A stretch of 64,000 nucleotides of DNA from Hellea sp. (GCA_028224375.1 JAOIVW010000008.1:1-64000), one strand, 5' to 3'. Positions 42,800 through 53,026 are shown, numbered from the stretch's first letter. Notes: generated from the letters alone by a model not told the origin. Made by a program: numbers and translations.

Positions 42800-43519
42800 C
42801 TATTTTCTGGCGTGAAGCAGATATTCTGTATTGCCTGAGCCGCCTTTGATGGGGGATTTGCAAGTCGCGACCACGTGCCAGCCTTGGCGCGTTATCCACG
42901 CGGAAACATCTGACAAAGCCTGCAGCGCAAGGCTCTCAGATTTGACAAGCCCGCCGCGCTTGATACCAGACTTCCCGACTTCAAATTGTGGTTTGACCAA
43001 TGTGACTAAGTTTGCGGATGTGGCGGCGAGGCTGAGGGGGCGCTCCAACACTTTCATGCAGGAAATAAAACTGGCATCACAGACGATGAGCTGCGGTTTC
43101 GAGCTAAAATTAGCGGCTGTAAGCTCGCGTGCATCTTGGCCTTCCATAGATATGATTTCGGGAACATCCTTGAGGCTGCTATGCAATTGACCGTGCCCGA
43201 CATCCACAGCGTAAATCTTAGTCGCGCCGTTTTGGCGAAGCACATCCGAGAACCCGCCCGTAGATGCGCCTACATCAAGGCAGGTTTTACCGTCAACTAA
43301 GACGCCAAATTCCTTAAGCGCATAAGCCAGTTTTAATCCTCCGCGCGACACCCAAGGGTGTTCGGCTTTGGCGCTTATTTCACTAAGGTCAGAAAGTTTC
43401 TCAGATGCTTTTTTCAGCCGCTTACCATCAACTTTTACTAGGCCCGCTTTGATGGCGGCTTGCGCACGAGCCCGCGATTCGTAATAGCCATTTTCAGTGA
43501 GGTAGAGATCAGCTCTCAT
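42800..43519 (-). CDS. tlyA: TlyA family rRNA 2'-O-methyltransferase
   Basis: 239 residues from ATG 43519 (frame open 21 codons upstream). N-terminal S4 domain MRADLYLTENGYYESRARAQAAIKAGLVKVDGK, then an FtsJ-like SAM methyltransferase: HPWVSRGGLKLAYAL, CLDVGASTGGFSDVL, IYAVDVGHGQLH, LIVCDASFIS, LVKPQFEVG. TlyA methylates 16S C1409 and 23S C1920 riboses. Often misannotated as hemolysin. It overlaps the next upstream gene by 11 bases. Confidence 0.93.
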   Translation of the reverse strand: MRADLYLTENGYYESRARAQAAIKAGLVKVDGKRLKKASEKLSDLSEISAKAEHPWVSRGGLKLAYALKEFGVLVDGKTCLDVGASTGGFSDVLRQNGATKIYAVDVGHGQLHSSLKDVPEIISMEGQDARELTAANFSSKPQLIVCDASFISCMKVLERPLSLAATSANLVTLVKPQFEVGKSGIKRGGLVKSESLALQALSDVSAWITRQGWHVVATCKSPIKGGSGNTEYLLHARK

Positions 43520-44051
43520 AATCCGCACGCGGCACACGCCAAACAATAGCTGCAAAGATAACTTCAATAAGTCCGCCTGCAATCGCTAAAGCGCTGCCAG
43601 GAATGTCGATATAAAAGAAAGCCGCAAAACCGAGTGCTGTGAGTGTCAAACCGAGCGCCCAATAGATATTACTTCCGTATAATGTTACGAAAGGCACATA
43701 GCGTGCGCCGATTATCATCAGCATTAATGCGTAGAAATGTTCGGGATTGTCGAGGCAGAGCCAGAATGCCAAAAATAAGCCCACGAATAAAATGACGGTG
43801 ACTTGCAGGCCAAGCGGGAGTAACGGGTTATTTTTTGCGGGTATATGCTTATCGTTAAACAGTTTTGATAACAGCGTTGATAGCGGGACAATCGCCATTC
43901 CGCCCAAAAAGAACAGGACTATGCTCGCTTGAAATGAAAAAAAATGAGCTGTCAGACCCGCGATGATCCAAACAAGTCCTGAAACTAAGGCCCCACAAGC
44001 CCCGGAAATATAAGCTTGTCGTAAATCAAATTGAGCCGCCCTGATTTCCAC
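43509..44051 (-). CDS. Uncharacterised six-helix inner-membrane protein
   Basis: 180 residues with about six hydrophobic helices (around 14-33, 39-60, 79-100, 104-122, 127-144, 148-170) and short polar loops (SKLFNDKHIPAKNNPLLP, RVPRADYES). No motif recognised. It overlaps tlyA by 11 bases and is 10 bases after dxs in the operon sense, so probably co-transcribed with isoprenoid genes. A DUF7010-like small membrane family is possible. Confidence 0.65.
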   Translation of the reverse strand: MEIRAAQFDLRQAYISGACGALVSGLVWIIAGLTAHFFSFQASIVLFFLGGMAIVPLSTLLSKLFNDKHIPAKNNPLLPLGLQVTVILFVGLFLAFWLCLDNPEHFYALMLMIIGARYVPFVTLYGSNIYWALGLTLTALGFAAFFYIDIPGSALAIAGGLIEVIFAAIVWRVPRADYES

Positions 44052-44060
44052 AAAATTTCC

Positions 44061-45971
44061 CTACGCTAAACTGGCCCGCGTCGCCAATTCCTGACCCAAA
44101 GCCTTAAACACAGTCTCAACAATACTATCCGCGTCCAGCCCAGCCTGCTTATACATATTGGCAGGGGTGTCTTGGTCGATAAACGTGTCCGGCAATGTCA
44201 TGGTGCGGATTTTCAGGCCGCGATCGAGGCGTCCGTTTTTGGCGAGGTCATGCAGCACAAATGCGCCGAAGCCGCCGACGGACCCTTCTTCAATCGTAAT
44301 CAGCACTTCATGCTCATCGGCTAAGCGGCAGACGAGTTCACTGTCGAGCGGCTTGGCGAAACGCGCATCTGCGACTGTGGCTGAGAGGCCCAAAGTTTCG
44401 AGCTGTTCCGCCGCCATCATGGCTTCGCCAAGGCGTGTGCCGTAAGAGAGCAGCGCGATGCGTGTGCCTTCGCGCAAGATGCGGCCTTTGCCGATATTCA
44501 AAATTTCAGGGTTTTCAGGAATTTCAATGCCTGTCGCTTCGCCGCGCGCGTAACGAAAACCTAATGGGCCTTCGCTGTAAGCGACAGAGGTTGCGACCAT
44601 ACGGGCCAGATCCGCTTCATCAGCGGCCGCCATTAGCACCATATTGGGCAGGCATCCCAGATAGGCGATGTCAAACGCGCCTGCATGTGTTGGGCCATCC
44701 GCGCCGACTAAACCTGCGCGGTCCATAGCGAAACGCACGGGCAGGTTTTGGATACAGACATCATGCACAACTTGGTCATAGCCGCGCTGTAAGAAGGTCG
44801 AGTAAATCGCGCAGAAGGGTTTGAATCCATCAGCGGCGAGGCCTGCTGCGAAGGTCACGGCATGTTGCTCGGCAATGCCGACATCAAACATGCGGTCCGG
44901 AAAAGCCGCACCAAAAATATTCATGCCCGTGCCGCCAGGCATAGCGGCTGTGATACCAACAATTTTATCATCGCGTTCGGCCTGCTTGACGAGCTGACTG
45001 CCAAAGACTGAGGTATAGCTCGGCGCATTGGGAATGGATTTGCTTTGCTCGCCCGTCACAACATTAAATTTGGAGACGCCGTGATATTTATCAGCGGAGT
45101 TTTCAGCGGGCGCGTAGCCTTTACCTTTTTGCGTGACGACATGGATAAGGACAGGACCGTCTTTCATCTTCTTGACATTTTCCAAAACGGGTATCAGCGC
45201 GTCCAGATCATGGCCATCCACTGGGCCGACATAGTAAAAGCCTAGCTCTTCAAACCAGGTGCCGCCCATAAACATGCCGCGCGTATATTCTTCGGCTTTG
45301 CGGGCCGTGGATTTTATCGGGCGAGGGGCGTCTTTGACGATAGCTTTGCCAGCGCCGCGTAATTTTTGATATCCACCTGAGCTAACCATTTTAGCGAGCA
45401 TATGGCTCATGGCGCCCACGGGCGGGGCAATGGACATATCATTATCATTGAGGATAACGATTTGGCGGCTATCGGTTGCGCCTGCATTATTCATCGCTTC
45501 ATAGGCCATGCCCGCCGTGATGGAGCCATCACCAATCACAGAAATGACGTGCCGTTCTTTACCTGCTAAGTCTCGCGCTGTGGCAAAGCCCATCCCGGCA
45601 GAAATTGAGGTTGAGCTATGGGCCGCGCCAAAGGGGTCATACTCGGACTCGGCGCGTTTGGTGAAGCCTGACAATCCGCCGCCTTTACGGATGGTGCGCA
45701 TACGTTCGCGGCGGCCCGTTAAAACCTTATGCGGATAGCATTGATGGCCGACATCCCAGATAAGCTTATCGTCGGGCGTGTTAAAAACGTGATGTATGGC
45801 AACGGTAAGCTCGACAACGCCAAGCCCTGCGCCCAGATGCCCGCCTGTCACAGAGACCGCATCAATAACTTCCGCGCGGACTTCATCGGCGAGCTGTTTG
45901 ATTTGCTCGCGCGTAAAGCCGCGCATATCTGCGGGAAATTTGACTTGGTCTAAAAGCGGGGTATCCACCAT
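44061..45971 (-). CDS. dxs: 1-deoxy-D-xylulose-5-phosphate synthase
   Basis: 636 residues, family length. TPP-enzyme motifs: [54 protein letters not shown] (ThDP/Mg), [14 protein letters not shown], and in the C-terminal half [22 protein letters not shown] and [13 protein letters not shown]. It condenses pyruvate and glyceraldehyde-3-phosphate as the first MEP-pathway step. Next upstream gene is ispA, 26 bases away, forming the conserved xseB-ispA-dxs isoprenoid cluster. Confidence 0.97.
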   Translation of the reverse strand: MVDTPLLDQVKFPADMRGFTREQIKQLADEVRAEVIDAVSVTGGHLGAGLGVVELTVAIHHVFNTPDDKLIWDVGHQCYPHKVLTGRRERMRTIRKGGGLSGFTKRAESEYDPFGAAHSSTSISAGMGFATARDLAGKERHVISVIGDGSITAGMAYEAMNNAGATDSRQIVILNDNDMSIAPPVGAMSHMLAKMVSSGGYQKLRGAGKAIVKDAPRPIKSTARKAEEYTRGMFMGGTWFEELGFYYVGPVDGHDLDALIPVLENVKKMKDGPVLIHVVTQKGKGYAPAENSADKYHGVSKFNVVTGEQSKSIPNAPSYTSVFGSQLVKQAERDDKIVGITAAMPGGTGMNIFGAAFPDRMFDVGIAEQHAVTFAAGLAADGFKPFCAIYSTFLQRGYDQVVHDVCIQNLPVRFAMDRAGLVGADGPTHAGAFDIAYLGCLPNMVLMAAADEADLARMVATSVAYSEGPLGFRYARGEATGIEIPENPEILNIGKGRILREGTRIALLSYGTRLGEAMMAAEQLETLGLSATVADARFAKPLDSELVCRLADEHEVLITIEEGSVGGFGAFVLHDLAKNGRLDRGLKIRTMTLPDTFIDQDTPANMYKQAGLDADSIVETVFKALGQELATRASLA

Positions 45972-45997
45972 GCGTATTATCTTTCTTTGACGCCCTC

Positions 45998-46912
45998 TTA
46001 ATGGGTGCGATGTAGCACAAAGTCCACCGTATCACAGAGGGTTTGTGCAGTATTTCCAAAGAGGTCAAGGTGTCGTTTTGCCCTGTCCCCAAGTTTGGCG
46101 GCCTTCTCTCGCGCACCTTCAAGGCCAAGAATTGACACAAATGTGGCTTTCCCAAGGTTTTCATCCTTACCGACGGCCTTGCCGACAATACTCGCATCGC
46201 CTTCAACGTCGAGGATATCGTCCTTGATTTGGAAGGCTAGGCCCATGTCGCGGGCGTAGTTTTTTAGCGCGGTATGTTGGTCTTTGCTTGCACCTGCCAG
46301 TGTGGCCCCTGCCGTAACAGCATATTCGATGAGCGCGCCTGTTTTCAAATCTTGAAGCTGAGTTATGAGGGCTTCGTCTCGGTCAGATTCGGAGACTGAA
46401 ATATCGATAACTTGGCCGCCAATCATACCCTGCGTGCCGCCCGCTTTTGCAAGGCCCGAGATTAAAGCCAGCCGCACATTTGGGTCGGGATGAACTTCTT
46501 CGCGGGCCAATAATTCAAAGCTATATGTCAGCAGCCCGTCACCTGCCAAAACCGCTAAGGCTTCATCATAAGCTTTGTGGACGGTGGGTTTGCCGCGCCG
46601 CAAATCATCATCATCCATACAGGGCAGATCATCATGGACGAGGGAGTAAACATGCAGGCATTCAAGCGCGGCAGCAGCGATGTAAACGCCTTTATCTGTG
46701 TAGCCTAGCATGTGGGCGGTCTCGACCATCAGAAAAGGCCTCAAGCGTTTCCCGCCGCCGAGCGCGGCATAACGCATGGCTTCCATGATAACGGATTGGT
46801 GGCCCTCGGGTTTGGGTAGGACAGCGGCAAGGGTGGCTTCCATTTCAGCCGCAACAGAGGCGAGGCGGGTCGGGAAGTCTTCAGCTGTAGAAATTGCGGA
46901 ACTAACCCGCAT
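45998..46912 (-). CDS. ispA: Polyprenyl (farnesyl/geranylgeranyl) diphosphate synthase
   Basis: 304 residues from ATG 46912. First aspartate-rich motif [17 protein letters not shown], second FQIKDDILD, and [25 protein letters not shown], typical of IspA. Makes C15 (or C20) prenyl diphosphate from IPP and DMAPP. It overlaps xseB by 11 bases and is upstream of dxs, the standard exo-VII/isoprenoid operon. Confidence 0.95.
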   Translation of the reverse strand: MRVSSAISTAEDFPTRLASVAAEMEATLAAVLPKPEGHQSVIMEAMRYAALGGGKRLRPFLMVETAHMLGYTDKGVYIAAAALECLHVYSLVHDDLPCMDDDDLRRGKPTVHKAYDEALAVLAGDGLLTYSFELLAREEVHPDPNVRLALISGLAKAGGTQGMIGGQVIDISVSESDRDEALITQLQDLKTGALIEYAVTAGATLAGASKDQHTALKNYARDMGLAFQIKDDILDVEGDASIVGKAVGKDENLGKATFVSILGLEGAREKAAKLGDRAKRHLDLFGNTAQTLCDTVDFVLHRTH

Positions 46913-47141
46913 CAAAGGGTGCCGTGCCTGCCGCATTACCATTGCCGTCCAGAACGATCTTCTCGACCTTAAGTTGAGCGTCTTTGAGCTTACCTTCACA
47001 ATGCGCTTTCAGCTTTGCGCCGCGCTCATAGATGGAAATGCTTTCTTCCAGCGGGGCTTCGCCGCGTTCGAGCTTGGCGACAATGCCTTCAAGCTCTTTC
47101 AGCGCATCTTCAAAACTCATCTCTTTAATGGCGTCTGCCAT
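46902..47141 (-). CDS. xseB: Exodeoxyribonuclease VII small subunit
   Basis: 79 residues from ATG 47141 (an upstream extension of 20 codons is open but hydrophobic and unlike XseB). The XseB signature MSFEDALKELEGIVAKLERGEAPLEESISIYERGAKLKAHCEGKLKDAQLKVEKI is complete. With XseA (not in this window) it degrades single-stranded DNA. First gene of the xseB-ispA-dxs group. Confidence 0.95.
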   Translation of the reverse strand: MADAIKEMSFEDALKELEGIVAKLERGEAPLEESISIYERGAKLKAHCEGKLKDAQLKVEKIVLDGNGNAAGTAPFDAG

Positions 47142-47142
47142 A

Positions 47143-47733
47143 TTACTCTCCGTAATTAGTGGGGCGTTCAAAGCGGCGATGGCTCCAATGCAAATCACCA
47201 TTTTGGCTCTTACATTTCCAGCCGCGTTTCATGAGCGAACCTTTTAGCATGCGGTTAAACCACCCATGTGCAGAGACGTAAACTGTTTTTCCGTCTTTTG
47301 CATGACCCGCAAGCACATCGCACATTGCGTTAGCGCGAGCCCGGGCTTCACTATGGCTTTCCATACCATCAGGCCATCCACAAAACCAAACAATGCGGGA
47401 CCATGTGCCCCAGGTCTTAGGTCTAAATTTAAGAGGTCCCAGATGCGGCGGGGGCAGGGCGGCCTCAATCAGCTCGTCATAAATAAAGTCAGGCTCTCGT
47501 CCTGAGGCCAACTCAGCGGATTCTCTCGCCCTTAAAAGCGAGCTGGAAATGACCACATCAGCGTTTTCTGCAAGGGGTTTCAGCTTCTTGGGTATCTTTT
47601 GTTTTTCAGCCAATCCGCCAATATCATATTTCTTCCACCAGTCGCGATATTCACGCCAGGTGAGCTGAACCTTACGCGAAAGCGCAGGCTTGCCATGGCG
47701 GGCGATTATAATGGTATCAACGCTCATACTCAT
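47143..47733 (-). CDS. Histidine phosphatase family protein
   Basis: 196 residues with the phosphoglycerate-mutase-like catalytic motif IIIARHGKPAL near the N-terminus, SSSLLRARESAE (second site), ESHSEARARANAM and the second His in YVSAHGWFNRML. The tail KGSLMKRGWKCKSQNGDLH is poorly conserved. Cytoplasmic phosphatase of unknown substrate. It starts two codons before another possible ATG and adjoins xseB directly. Confidence 0.85.
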   Translation of the reverse strand: MSMSVDTIIIARHGKPALSRKVQLTWREYRDWWKKYDIGGLAEKQKIPKKLKPLAENADVVISSSLLRARESAELASGREPDFIYDELIEAALPPPHLGPLKFRPKTWGTWSRIVWFCGWPDGMESHSEARARANAMCDVLAGHAKDGKTVYVSAHGWFNRMLKGSLMKRGWKCKSQNGDLHWSHRRFERPTNYGE

Positions 47734-47805
47734 CGGCTTTTGCCCTTAATTATGCCGCTGAGTCTATAGGCTTTATTTTCAAATTTTTATGACTATGTTT
47801 GAGTC

Positions 47806-48180
47806 ATGACGTCATTTCCTTTTGAAGCTGGACATCCTGTTTATCCTGCGGGAACCATTGTTATGATCCGTGTCTTTGGCGGGATTAAACATTACGGTAT
47901 TTGCACGGGTTATGGCAGCGTCATTCATACCTCCCGCCGTTTTGGCCGCGTAGAAGAATCTGATTTTGAGATTTTTTGCCATGGCCGGCGCGCTGTTATT
48001 GTCCCGCATAACTCGCCTATTGACGGGAGCCGTCTTGTCGCCCGTGCGCGCTCTCGCAAAGGTCAGCGCTATAATGTGCTGAACAATAATTGCGAACATT
48101 TCGTCACATGGGTTGTCGAAGGCAAAGGCCGAAGCGCGCAATTAGGCCCTGCTGATGCCAGGCGTATGTCCAAGGACTAA
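47806..48180 (+). CDS. LRAT (lecithin retinol acyltransferase) domain protein
   Basis: 124 residues. H-box KHYGICTGYGSVIHTS (His29, His41 candidates) and NC-box YNVLNNNCEHFVTWVVEGKG (Cys96) are the LRAT/NlpC-P60-like thiol acyltransferase signature. Bacterial homologues are often found beside phage or plasmid genes, or as stand-alone lipid-modifying or hydrolytic enzymes. No signal peptide. It stands alone between a divergent phosphatase and the TadG-like gene. Confidence 0.82.
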   Translation: MTSFPFEAGHPVYPAGTIVMIRVFGGIKHYGICTGYGSVIHTSRRFGRVEESDFEIFCHGRRAVIVPHNSPIDGSRLVARARSRKGQRYNVLNNNCEHFVTWVVEGKGRSAQLGPADARRMSKD

Positions 48181-48199
48181 CGATTTACCCTGGTGATAT

Positions 48200-48214
48200 T
48201 TAACTCACTATTAA
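48200..48214 (+). promoter_or_regulatory. CtrA-type binding box upstream of the TadG-like gene
   Basis: TTAA-CTCACTA-TTAA, the exact TTAA-N7-TTAA consensus of the cell-cycle regulator CtrA, 92 bases before ATG 48306. Flp/Tad pilus genes are CtrA targets in Caulobacter, which supports relevance; no footprint data. Confidence 0.45.
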
Positions 48215-48305
48215 TCGTAATTCTTCGGAAACCTTTATAATTATAGCCATAAAACATTTCGGCAAAGGTGCAGAATTGCACGCTTAAGAAGGGTCGGGTG
48301 CGCCG

Positions 48306-49673
48306 ATGACCAGTCTGTGGGCAAAATATAAAAAGAATATCAACGGACACTTTGCTGTACAATTCGCCCTATTGGGACTTCCGCTTATTGTTGCGACGAC
48401 ATTTGTTGCGGATTACTCAAAAGCTGAAACTGAAAAAGTTGAGATTAAATCTGCACTTGATGCGGCTGTGATTGCGGCTGTCAGTAACAACACGTTGTCC
48501 GCAAGCGAAAAAGAAAGCTATGCCAAGACCCATTTTAAACAAAATTACGCGGGAGACTTAACGTTTGACCTCAAGACCGCAGCCTCATCACAGCGTGTTG
48601 AAATGTCGGCATCTGGCCTGTCGCCTGTCACTGTGGCAGAAACCCTGGGCATTAAGGGTATCGAAATTTATGAAAACAGCGCCGCGGAGCAAACCTCAGA
48701 AAACATCATATGCGTCTTGGCCCTAGCGCCCACAGAGGGTTCCAGTATTTCGTTTTCCGGAAAAGTGAAATTTTCCGCGCCGACATGTTCTGTCCATGCA
48801 AATTCAACCGACCCGGAAGCCATCTGGTCTACGCGCGGCTTGACACCTGTTGCAAGAAATTTCTGTGCCAGCGGCGGCGCGTCTGGGAATTATCAGCCTT
48901 ATGCCAAGGGGGACTGTGCGCCCATTGCAGACCCCTATGCAAACAAGACTGCGCCTGCAGCAGGGCCTTGTGTCAATCTCGGCTCCATTAAAGACGTTCG
49001 TGCAGCCGGAGTAGCCGGGGGGGCAGAGAGTCCGGGACTTGGCGGCGGCGGCACGACGACGACCAGAGAATTGGGCGGCGGTGGTGGCGGTAGCGGCGGC
49101 GGTAATTTGGCCGCAATGAGCCAAAACCTGACCGGAAGCAATGTCTCATTGCCACCGGGAACGTATTGCGGAGGCCTGACTGTTGATGGTCAGAATGTTA
49201 CCTTCTTACCCGGGAACCATATTATATTGGACGGTCCTTTGACATTTCGAAACGGCGCCGAAGCTATGGCGATTGGAGTCACTTTTGTGATGAAAGGAGA
49301 GAGGTCTCTCTTGAACATCGTCTCTGGATCAGAAGTTGATGTCAAAGCTCCGGCTATCGGACCACTTGCAGGCCTCGCATTCTTCGAGGATGTCAAATAT
49401 AACGCGGCTGACCAAGCGACATTTCCCAATGGCATTAATGCACTTGCCAGTGGCGGTGAGCTTAATGTCACGGGCGCCGTCTATTTTCCGACACAGACGG
49501 TGGAAGTTAAGGGGAACTCAGTATTTGGTTCCAATGCGCCGGCAACCTCATTCATCGCCTATAATGTTGATTTTTATGGCTCACCGACAATTAATGTATC
49601 GGTAGATCATCAGCGTGCAGGTTTGCCGCCCGTTCTGCCGCGTACTGAGGATGGCGCAAGATTAGTACAGTAA
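48306..49673 (+). CDS. TadG-like pilus assembly protein
   Basis: 455 residues. N-terminal TadE/G pattern: a cytoplasmic lead (MTSLWAKYKKNINGHFAV), a membrane helix (about 16-36, LLGLPLIVATTFVADYSKA) and KSALDAAVIAAVS. The middle contains a Cys-containing VHANSTDPEAIWSTRG segment and a Gly-rich hinge. The C-terminal part (LPPGTYCGGLTVDGQNVTFLPG, ALASGGELNVTGAVYFPTQTV) is the polymer-like repeat of alphaproteobacterial TadG. Other tad genes are not in the window. The gene likely belongs to a Tad/Flp pilus or related surface structure. Confidence 0.8.
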   Translation: MTSLWAKYKKNINGHFAVQFALLGLPLIVATTFVADYSKAETEKVEIKSALDAAVIAAVSNNTLSASEKESYAKTHFKQNYAGDLTFDLKTAASSQRVEMSASGLSPVTVAETLGIKGIEIYENSAAEQTSENIICVLALAPTEGSSISFSGKVKFSAPTCSVHANSTDPEAIWSTRGLTPVARNFCASGGASGNYQPYAKGDCAPIADPYANKTAPAAGPCVNLGSIKDVRAAGVAGGAESPGLGGGGTTTTRELGGGGGGSGGGNLAAMSQNLTGSNVSLPPGTYCGGLTVDGQNVTFLPGNHIILDGPLTFRNGAEAMAIGVTFVMKGERSLLNIVSGSEVDVKAPAIGPLAGLAFFEDVKYNAADQATFPNGINALASGGELNVTGAVYFPTQTVEVKGNSVFGSNAPATSFIAYNVDFYGSPTINVSVDHQRAGLPPVLPRTEDGARLVQ

Positions 49674-51476
49674 CTAACCCGCGTCTTCTTTGAGCATTTC
49701 CAGCTCTATCCATTCTTCTTCGCAAGCTTCAAGCTTCGTTTTAACAACGTCCAAATCCGAAATCGCTTTGTTGAACGCATCTGGATCTGACGAGAATAGA
49801 TTTGGATCTTCTAGGATAGATTCAATCGCTTTTATATCCGCCTCATGCTTTGCCATTTCGCCCGGTAATTGTTCCAATCGAAATTTATGTTTGTAAGACA
49901 GCTTTCCCTTTTGCGGGGCTGTGTCAGCGCCTGAGTCTTTTATCTTTACGCGGGCCTCTTTCTCAGCCTTTTTGCGTTGCTGTACGCCGTGTCCGCGCTG
50001 ATTGATCATATCCGTATAGCCGCCGGCATAGCTTTGCCATTTCGCGTCACCTTCAAAGCCAATGGTACGCGTAACTGTGCGGTCTAGAAAATCCCGATCA
50101 TGGGAGACAACTACGACGGTCCCGTTATAATCCGCGACAAGTTCTTGCAGCAAATCCAGCGTTTCCAAATCCAAATCATTGGTCGGTTCATCCAAAACGA
50201 GGAAGTTACTTGGTAATCGCAAACCACGCGCCAGTTGCAGACGTCCGCGTTCTCCGCCTGATAGGGCGTGAAGCGGGGTGCGGGCTTGTTCGGGTAGAAA
50301 CAGAAAATCTTTCATATAGCGAATGACATGGACGGAGCGGTCGCCGACAATGACTTTATCACCGCCATTATCCGTCATGGCCTCGGAGAGAGTCCAGTCA
50401 GGATTTAAGCTCTCGCGTTTCTGATCCACGACGAGGGGCTCGAGATTAACGCCCAATTCGACGCGTCCGTCATCAGCCTCAATCTCGCCCATCATTAATT
50501 TCAGCAAAGTCGTCTTGCCCGACCCATTAGGGCCGACAATGCCGATGCGTTCGCCGCGCGTAATTTTGATAGAGAAGTCATCAATAATCAGCTTGCCGTC
50601 ATAGGCCTTGCTGACGTTTTCAAGTTTGGCGACAGACTTGCCGGACTTCTGCCCTTCCGTGACGGAGATATTCGCCCCGCCCACAACTTGCTTTTGGTCG
50701 CGTACTTGTTGGCGCAAGGCGCCCAAATCTTTCAGCCGTTTGACATTGCGTTTACGGCGGCCGGAAACCCCGTGAATAACCCAATGCTGCTCACGATGAA
50801 TTTTGCGCTCAAGCTTATGACGGTCGAGCTCTTCCTGCTCCAAAAATTCATCGCGCCAATCTTCGAAATGGGCAAAACTTTTTTCCAGCAAGCGTGTCTC
50901 GCCGCGATCCATCCAGAGCGTTTTCTTCGACAGGTTTTCTAAAAAGCGTCTGTCATGGGAAATCAGCAAGATGGCTGAGCTCATTTGCGACAGCTCACCT
51001 TCCAGCCATTCAATAGCGGGCAGGTCCAGATGGTTTGTTGGCTCATCCAGCATGAGAATATCCGGCGTCGGGGCGAGGGTGCGGGCGAGGGCGGCGCGGC
51101 GCTGTTCTCCGCCGGACATAACTCTTGGGTCTTCGTCCCCTGTCAGGCCCAGCGCGTCGAGCAGATAAGGAATGCGAAACCCGTCATCCGCGCCGACAAG
51201 CCCGGCTTCGATATAATCTCGCGAGGTTTTAAACGCTGAGAGGTCAGGTTCTTGCGGTAAGTAACGCACCGTAATGCCCGGTTTTATAAACCGCTCGCCC
51301 TTATCTTGCTCCACCATTCCAGCGGCGATTTTAAGCAGAGTTGATTTGCCCGACCCATTGCGCCCAACCAAACACAAACGCTCGCGCGGCATAACCGTTA
51401 GCTCAGCGCCTTCTAAAAGAGGCGTCGTTCCAAATGTCAGATGGATATCGGATAATGTCAAAAGAGGCGGAGCCAT
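49674..51476 (-). CDS. uup: ABC-F family ATPase Uup
   Basis: 600 residues with two ABC modules: Walker A GRNGSGKSTLLKIAAG and GPNGSGKTTLLKLMMG, signatures MSGGEQRRAALARTL and LSGGERGRLQLARGL, Walker B MLDEPTNHLDLP and VLDEPTNDLDLE. A linker KLERKIHREQHWVIHG separates them and a C-terminal coiled coil (KFRLEQLPGEMAKHEADIKAI...KLEACEEEWIELE) marks Uup rather than EttA. Cytosolic; acts on ribosomes or DNA, suppressing transposon excision in E. coli. Its 3' end directly abuts the TadG-like gene's. Confidence 0.92.
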   Translation of the reverse strand: MAPPLLTLSDIHLTFGTTPLLEGAELTVMPRERLCLVGRNGSGKSTLLKIAAGMVEQDKGERFIKPGITVRYLPQEPDLSAFKTSRDYIEAGLVGADDGFRIPYLLDALGLTGDEDPRVMSGGEQRRAALARTLAPTPDILMLDEPTNHLDLPAIEWLEGELSQMSSAILLISHDRRFLENLSKKTLWMDRGETRLLEKSFAHFEDWRDEFLEQEELDRHKLERKIHREQHWVIHGVSGRRKRNVKRLKDLGALRQQVRDQKQVVGGANISVTEGQKSGKSVAKLENVSKAYDGKLIIDDFSIKITRGERIGIVGPNGSGKTTLLKLMMGEIEADDGRVELGVNLEPLVVDQKRESLNPDWTLSEAMTDNGGDKVIVGDRSVHVIRYMKDFLFLPEQARTPLHALSGGERGRLQLARGLRLPSNFLVLDEPTNDLDLETLDLLQELVADYNGTVVVVSHDRDFLDRTVTRTIGFEGDAKWQSYAGGYTDMINQRGHGVQQRKKAEKEARVKIKDSGADTAPQKGKLSYKHKFRLEQLPGEMAKHEADIKAIESILEDPNLFSSDPDAFNKAISDLDVVKTKLEACEEEWIELEMLKEDAG

Positions 51477-51685
51477 GAGAACTTTCGTAAAACTTTCGCG
51501 CCCCTATCCCGTATAAAAGCCGCAAGTTCAAGCTATTGCCTCTTCTAGAATTTGTATTTTTCTCGACATGGCTGAGAGGATAATAAAGGCGGCCATGTTG
51601 AGGCTGGGATATTGGGCTTAAATCAGCCATAAATGCAGTCGATATGCCCTACGCGCTAAGAGAAAAGTTCCGCTACTTATGAGTT

Positions 51686-53026
51686 ATGACCGATAAGCCC
51701 AAAGATAAAGATGGCCGCGCTGTGCCGTCCCGCCGCTTATCGCGATTGGCTGGTTTAGGCGGGATGGCGGCCAATATTGCGGGCGGCATCGCTATGAACG
51801 GGGTGAAACAACTCGCCTCAGGAAAGCGGCCCAAAGCGGCAGACCTTTTTATGACGCCGTCCAATGCTTTAAAATTGACACGTCAGCTGTCCAATATGCG
51901 CGGCGCAGCGATGAAAATCGGCCAGATGATTTCCATGGATAGCGGAGATTTTCTGCCCAAAGAATTTGCAGATGTTTTGGCGCGTCTGCGCTCTGATGCC
52001 CAGCATATGCCGCGAGTCCAACTCAATTCTGTTTTGAAGTCCGAATGGAAAGACTCTTGGCAAATGAAATTTGCTAAATTTGATTACCGCCCCGTCGCTG
52101 CGGCCTCTATTGGGCAAGTTCATAAGGCTGAGCTTCAAAACGGGGATGTCCTGGCGATTAAGGTGCAATATCCCGGGGTGCGAGACAGCATTGATAGCGA
52201 TATTAAAAATGTTGCTGGCCTGCTTAAAATGTCAGGACTGGTCCCGGCAAGCCTAGACGTGAAGCCCATTATAGAAGAAGGCCGCATCCAATTACATCAA
52301 GAAGCCGATTACATCAGAGAGGCGTCCTATATGGGCCGCTTTAAAGAGCTTTTATCCGGGGATGAGAATTTCGAGGTGCCGAGCTATTATGCTGAGCTCT
52401 CCACCGATAAGATATTGGCCATGTCCTATTGCGAGGGCCGTCCGATAGAGGATATGTCAAGCGCCCCGCAAGAGACGCGCGATAGGATTGTGTATTTGCT
52501 GATGGAGCTAACCTTGCGCGAGCTTTTTGATTTCAAGCTCATGCAGACCGATCCGAATTTCGCAAATTACCGATATAACACCGAAACAAATCAATTAGTT
52601 CTGCTTGATTTCGGGGCCAGCCGCGACATTTCTGGCCCGCTAAGCGCGTCATATAAAGGCCTGATGAAAACGGTTTTATCAGGAATTCCTGAGGAGATTT
52701 TCCAAGCGGGCGAAAAGATGGGCTTATTTCCTTCCGCGATGAACGTTCAAGATAAGGCAGCCGTGCTAGACATGATGAATATGGCGTTGGAACCTTTGCG
52801 GCATGACGCGCCATTTGATTTTGACGGTAATCCAATCTCGGAGGAGTTGAGAGATAAGGCTATGGAATTGGCAGGCAAGCGCGGGCTCTGGCATGTGCCG
52901 CCCGCAGAGACAGTTTTCATCCAGCGCAAATTAGGCGGCATCTATATGCTCGCGAGCCGCCTCAAAGCCCGCGTAAATGTTCATGCACTGATGAAAGAAT
53001 ATACTCAGGATGCGCCGGCTCATTAG
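51686..53026 (+). CDS. ABC1/UbiB (AarF) kinase-like protein
   Basis: 446 residues. KxGQ-type motif AAMKIGQMISMDSGDFLP and the Ala-rich loop VAAASIGQVHKAEL, VLAIKVQYPGV, and the lower catalytic NFANYR with LLDFGASR mark the UbiB/ADCK family. Members support ubiquinone biosynthesis as ATPases. A membrane helix is not obvious. It is preceded by a 200-base gap with no gene and followed 91 bases later by the basic exported protein. Confidence 0.9.
   Translation: MTDKPKDKDGRAVPSRRLSRLAGLGGMAANIAGGIAMNGVKQLASGKRPKAADLFMTPSNALKLTRQLSNMRGAAMKIGQMISMDSGDFLPKEFADVLARLRSDAQHMPRVQLNSVLKSEWKDSWQMKFAKFDYRPVAAASIGQVHKAELQNGDVLAIKVQYPGVRDSIDSDIKNVAGLLKMSGLVPASLDVKPIIEEGRIQLHQEADYIREASYMGRFKELLSGDENFEVPSYYAELSTDKILAMSYCEGRPIEDMSSAPQETRDRIVYLLMELTLRELFDFKLMQTDPNFANYRYNTETNQLVLLDFGASRDISGPLSASYKGLMKTVLSGIPEEIFQAGEKMGLFPSAMNVQDKAAVLDMMNMALEPLRHDAPFDFDGNPISEELRDKAMELAGKRGLWHVPPAETVFIQRKLGGIYMLASRLKARVNVHALMKEYTQDAPAH

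Noticed and set aside
42800-43519. TlyA as a hemolysin
   Set aside because: The S4 plus SAM-methyltransferase layout is that of rRNA 2'-O-methyltransferase; the hemolysin name is historical.
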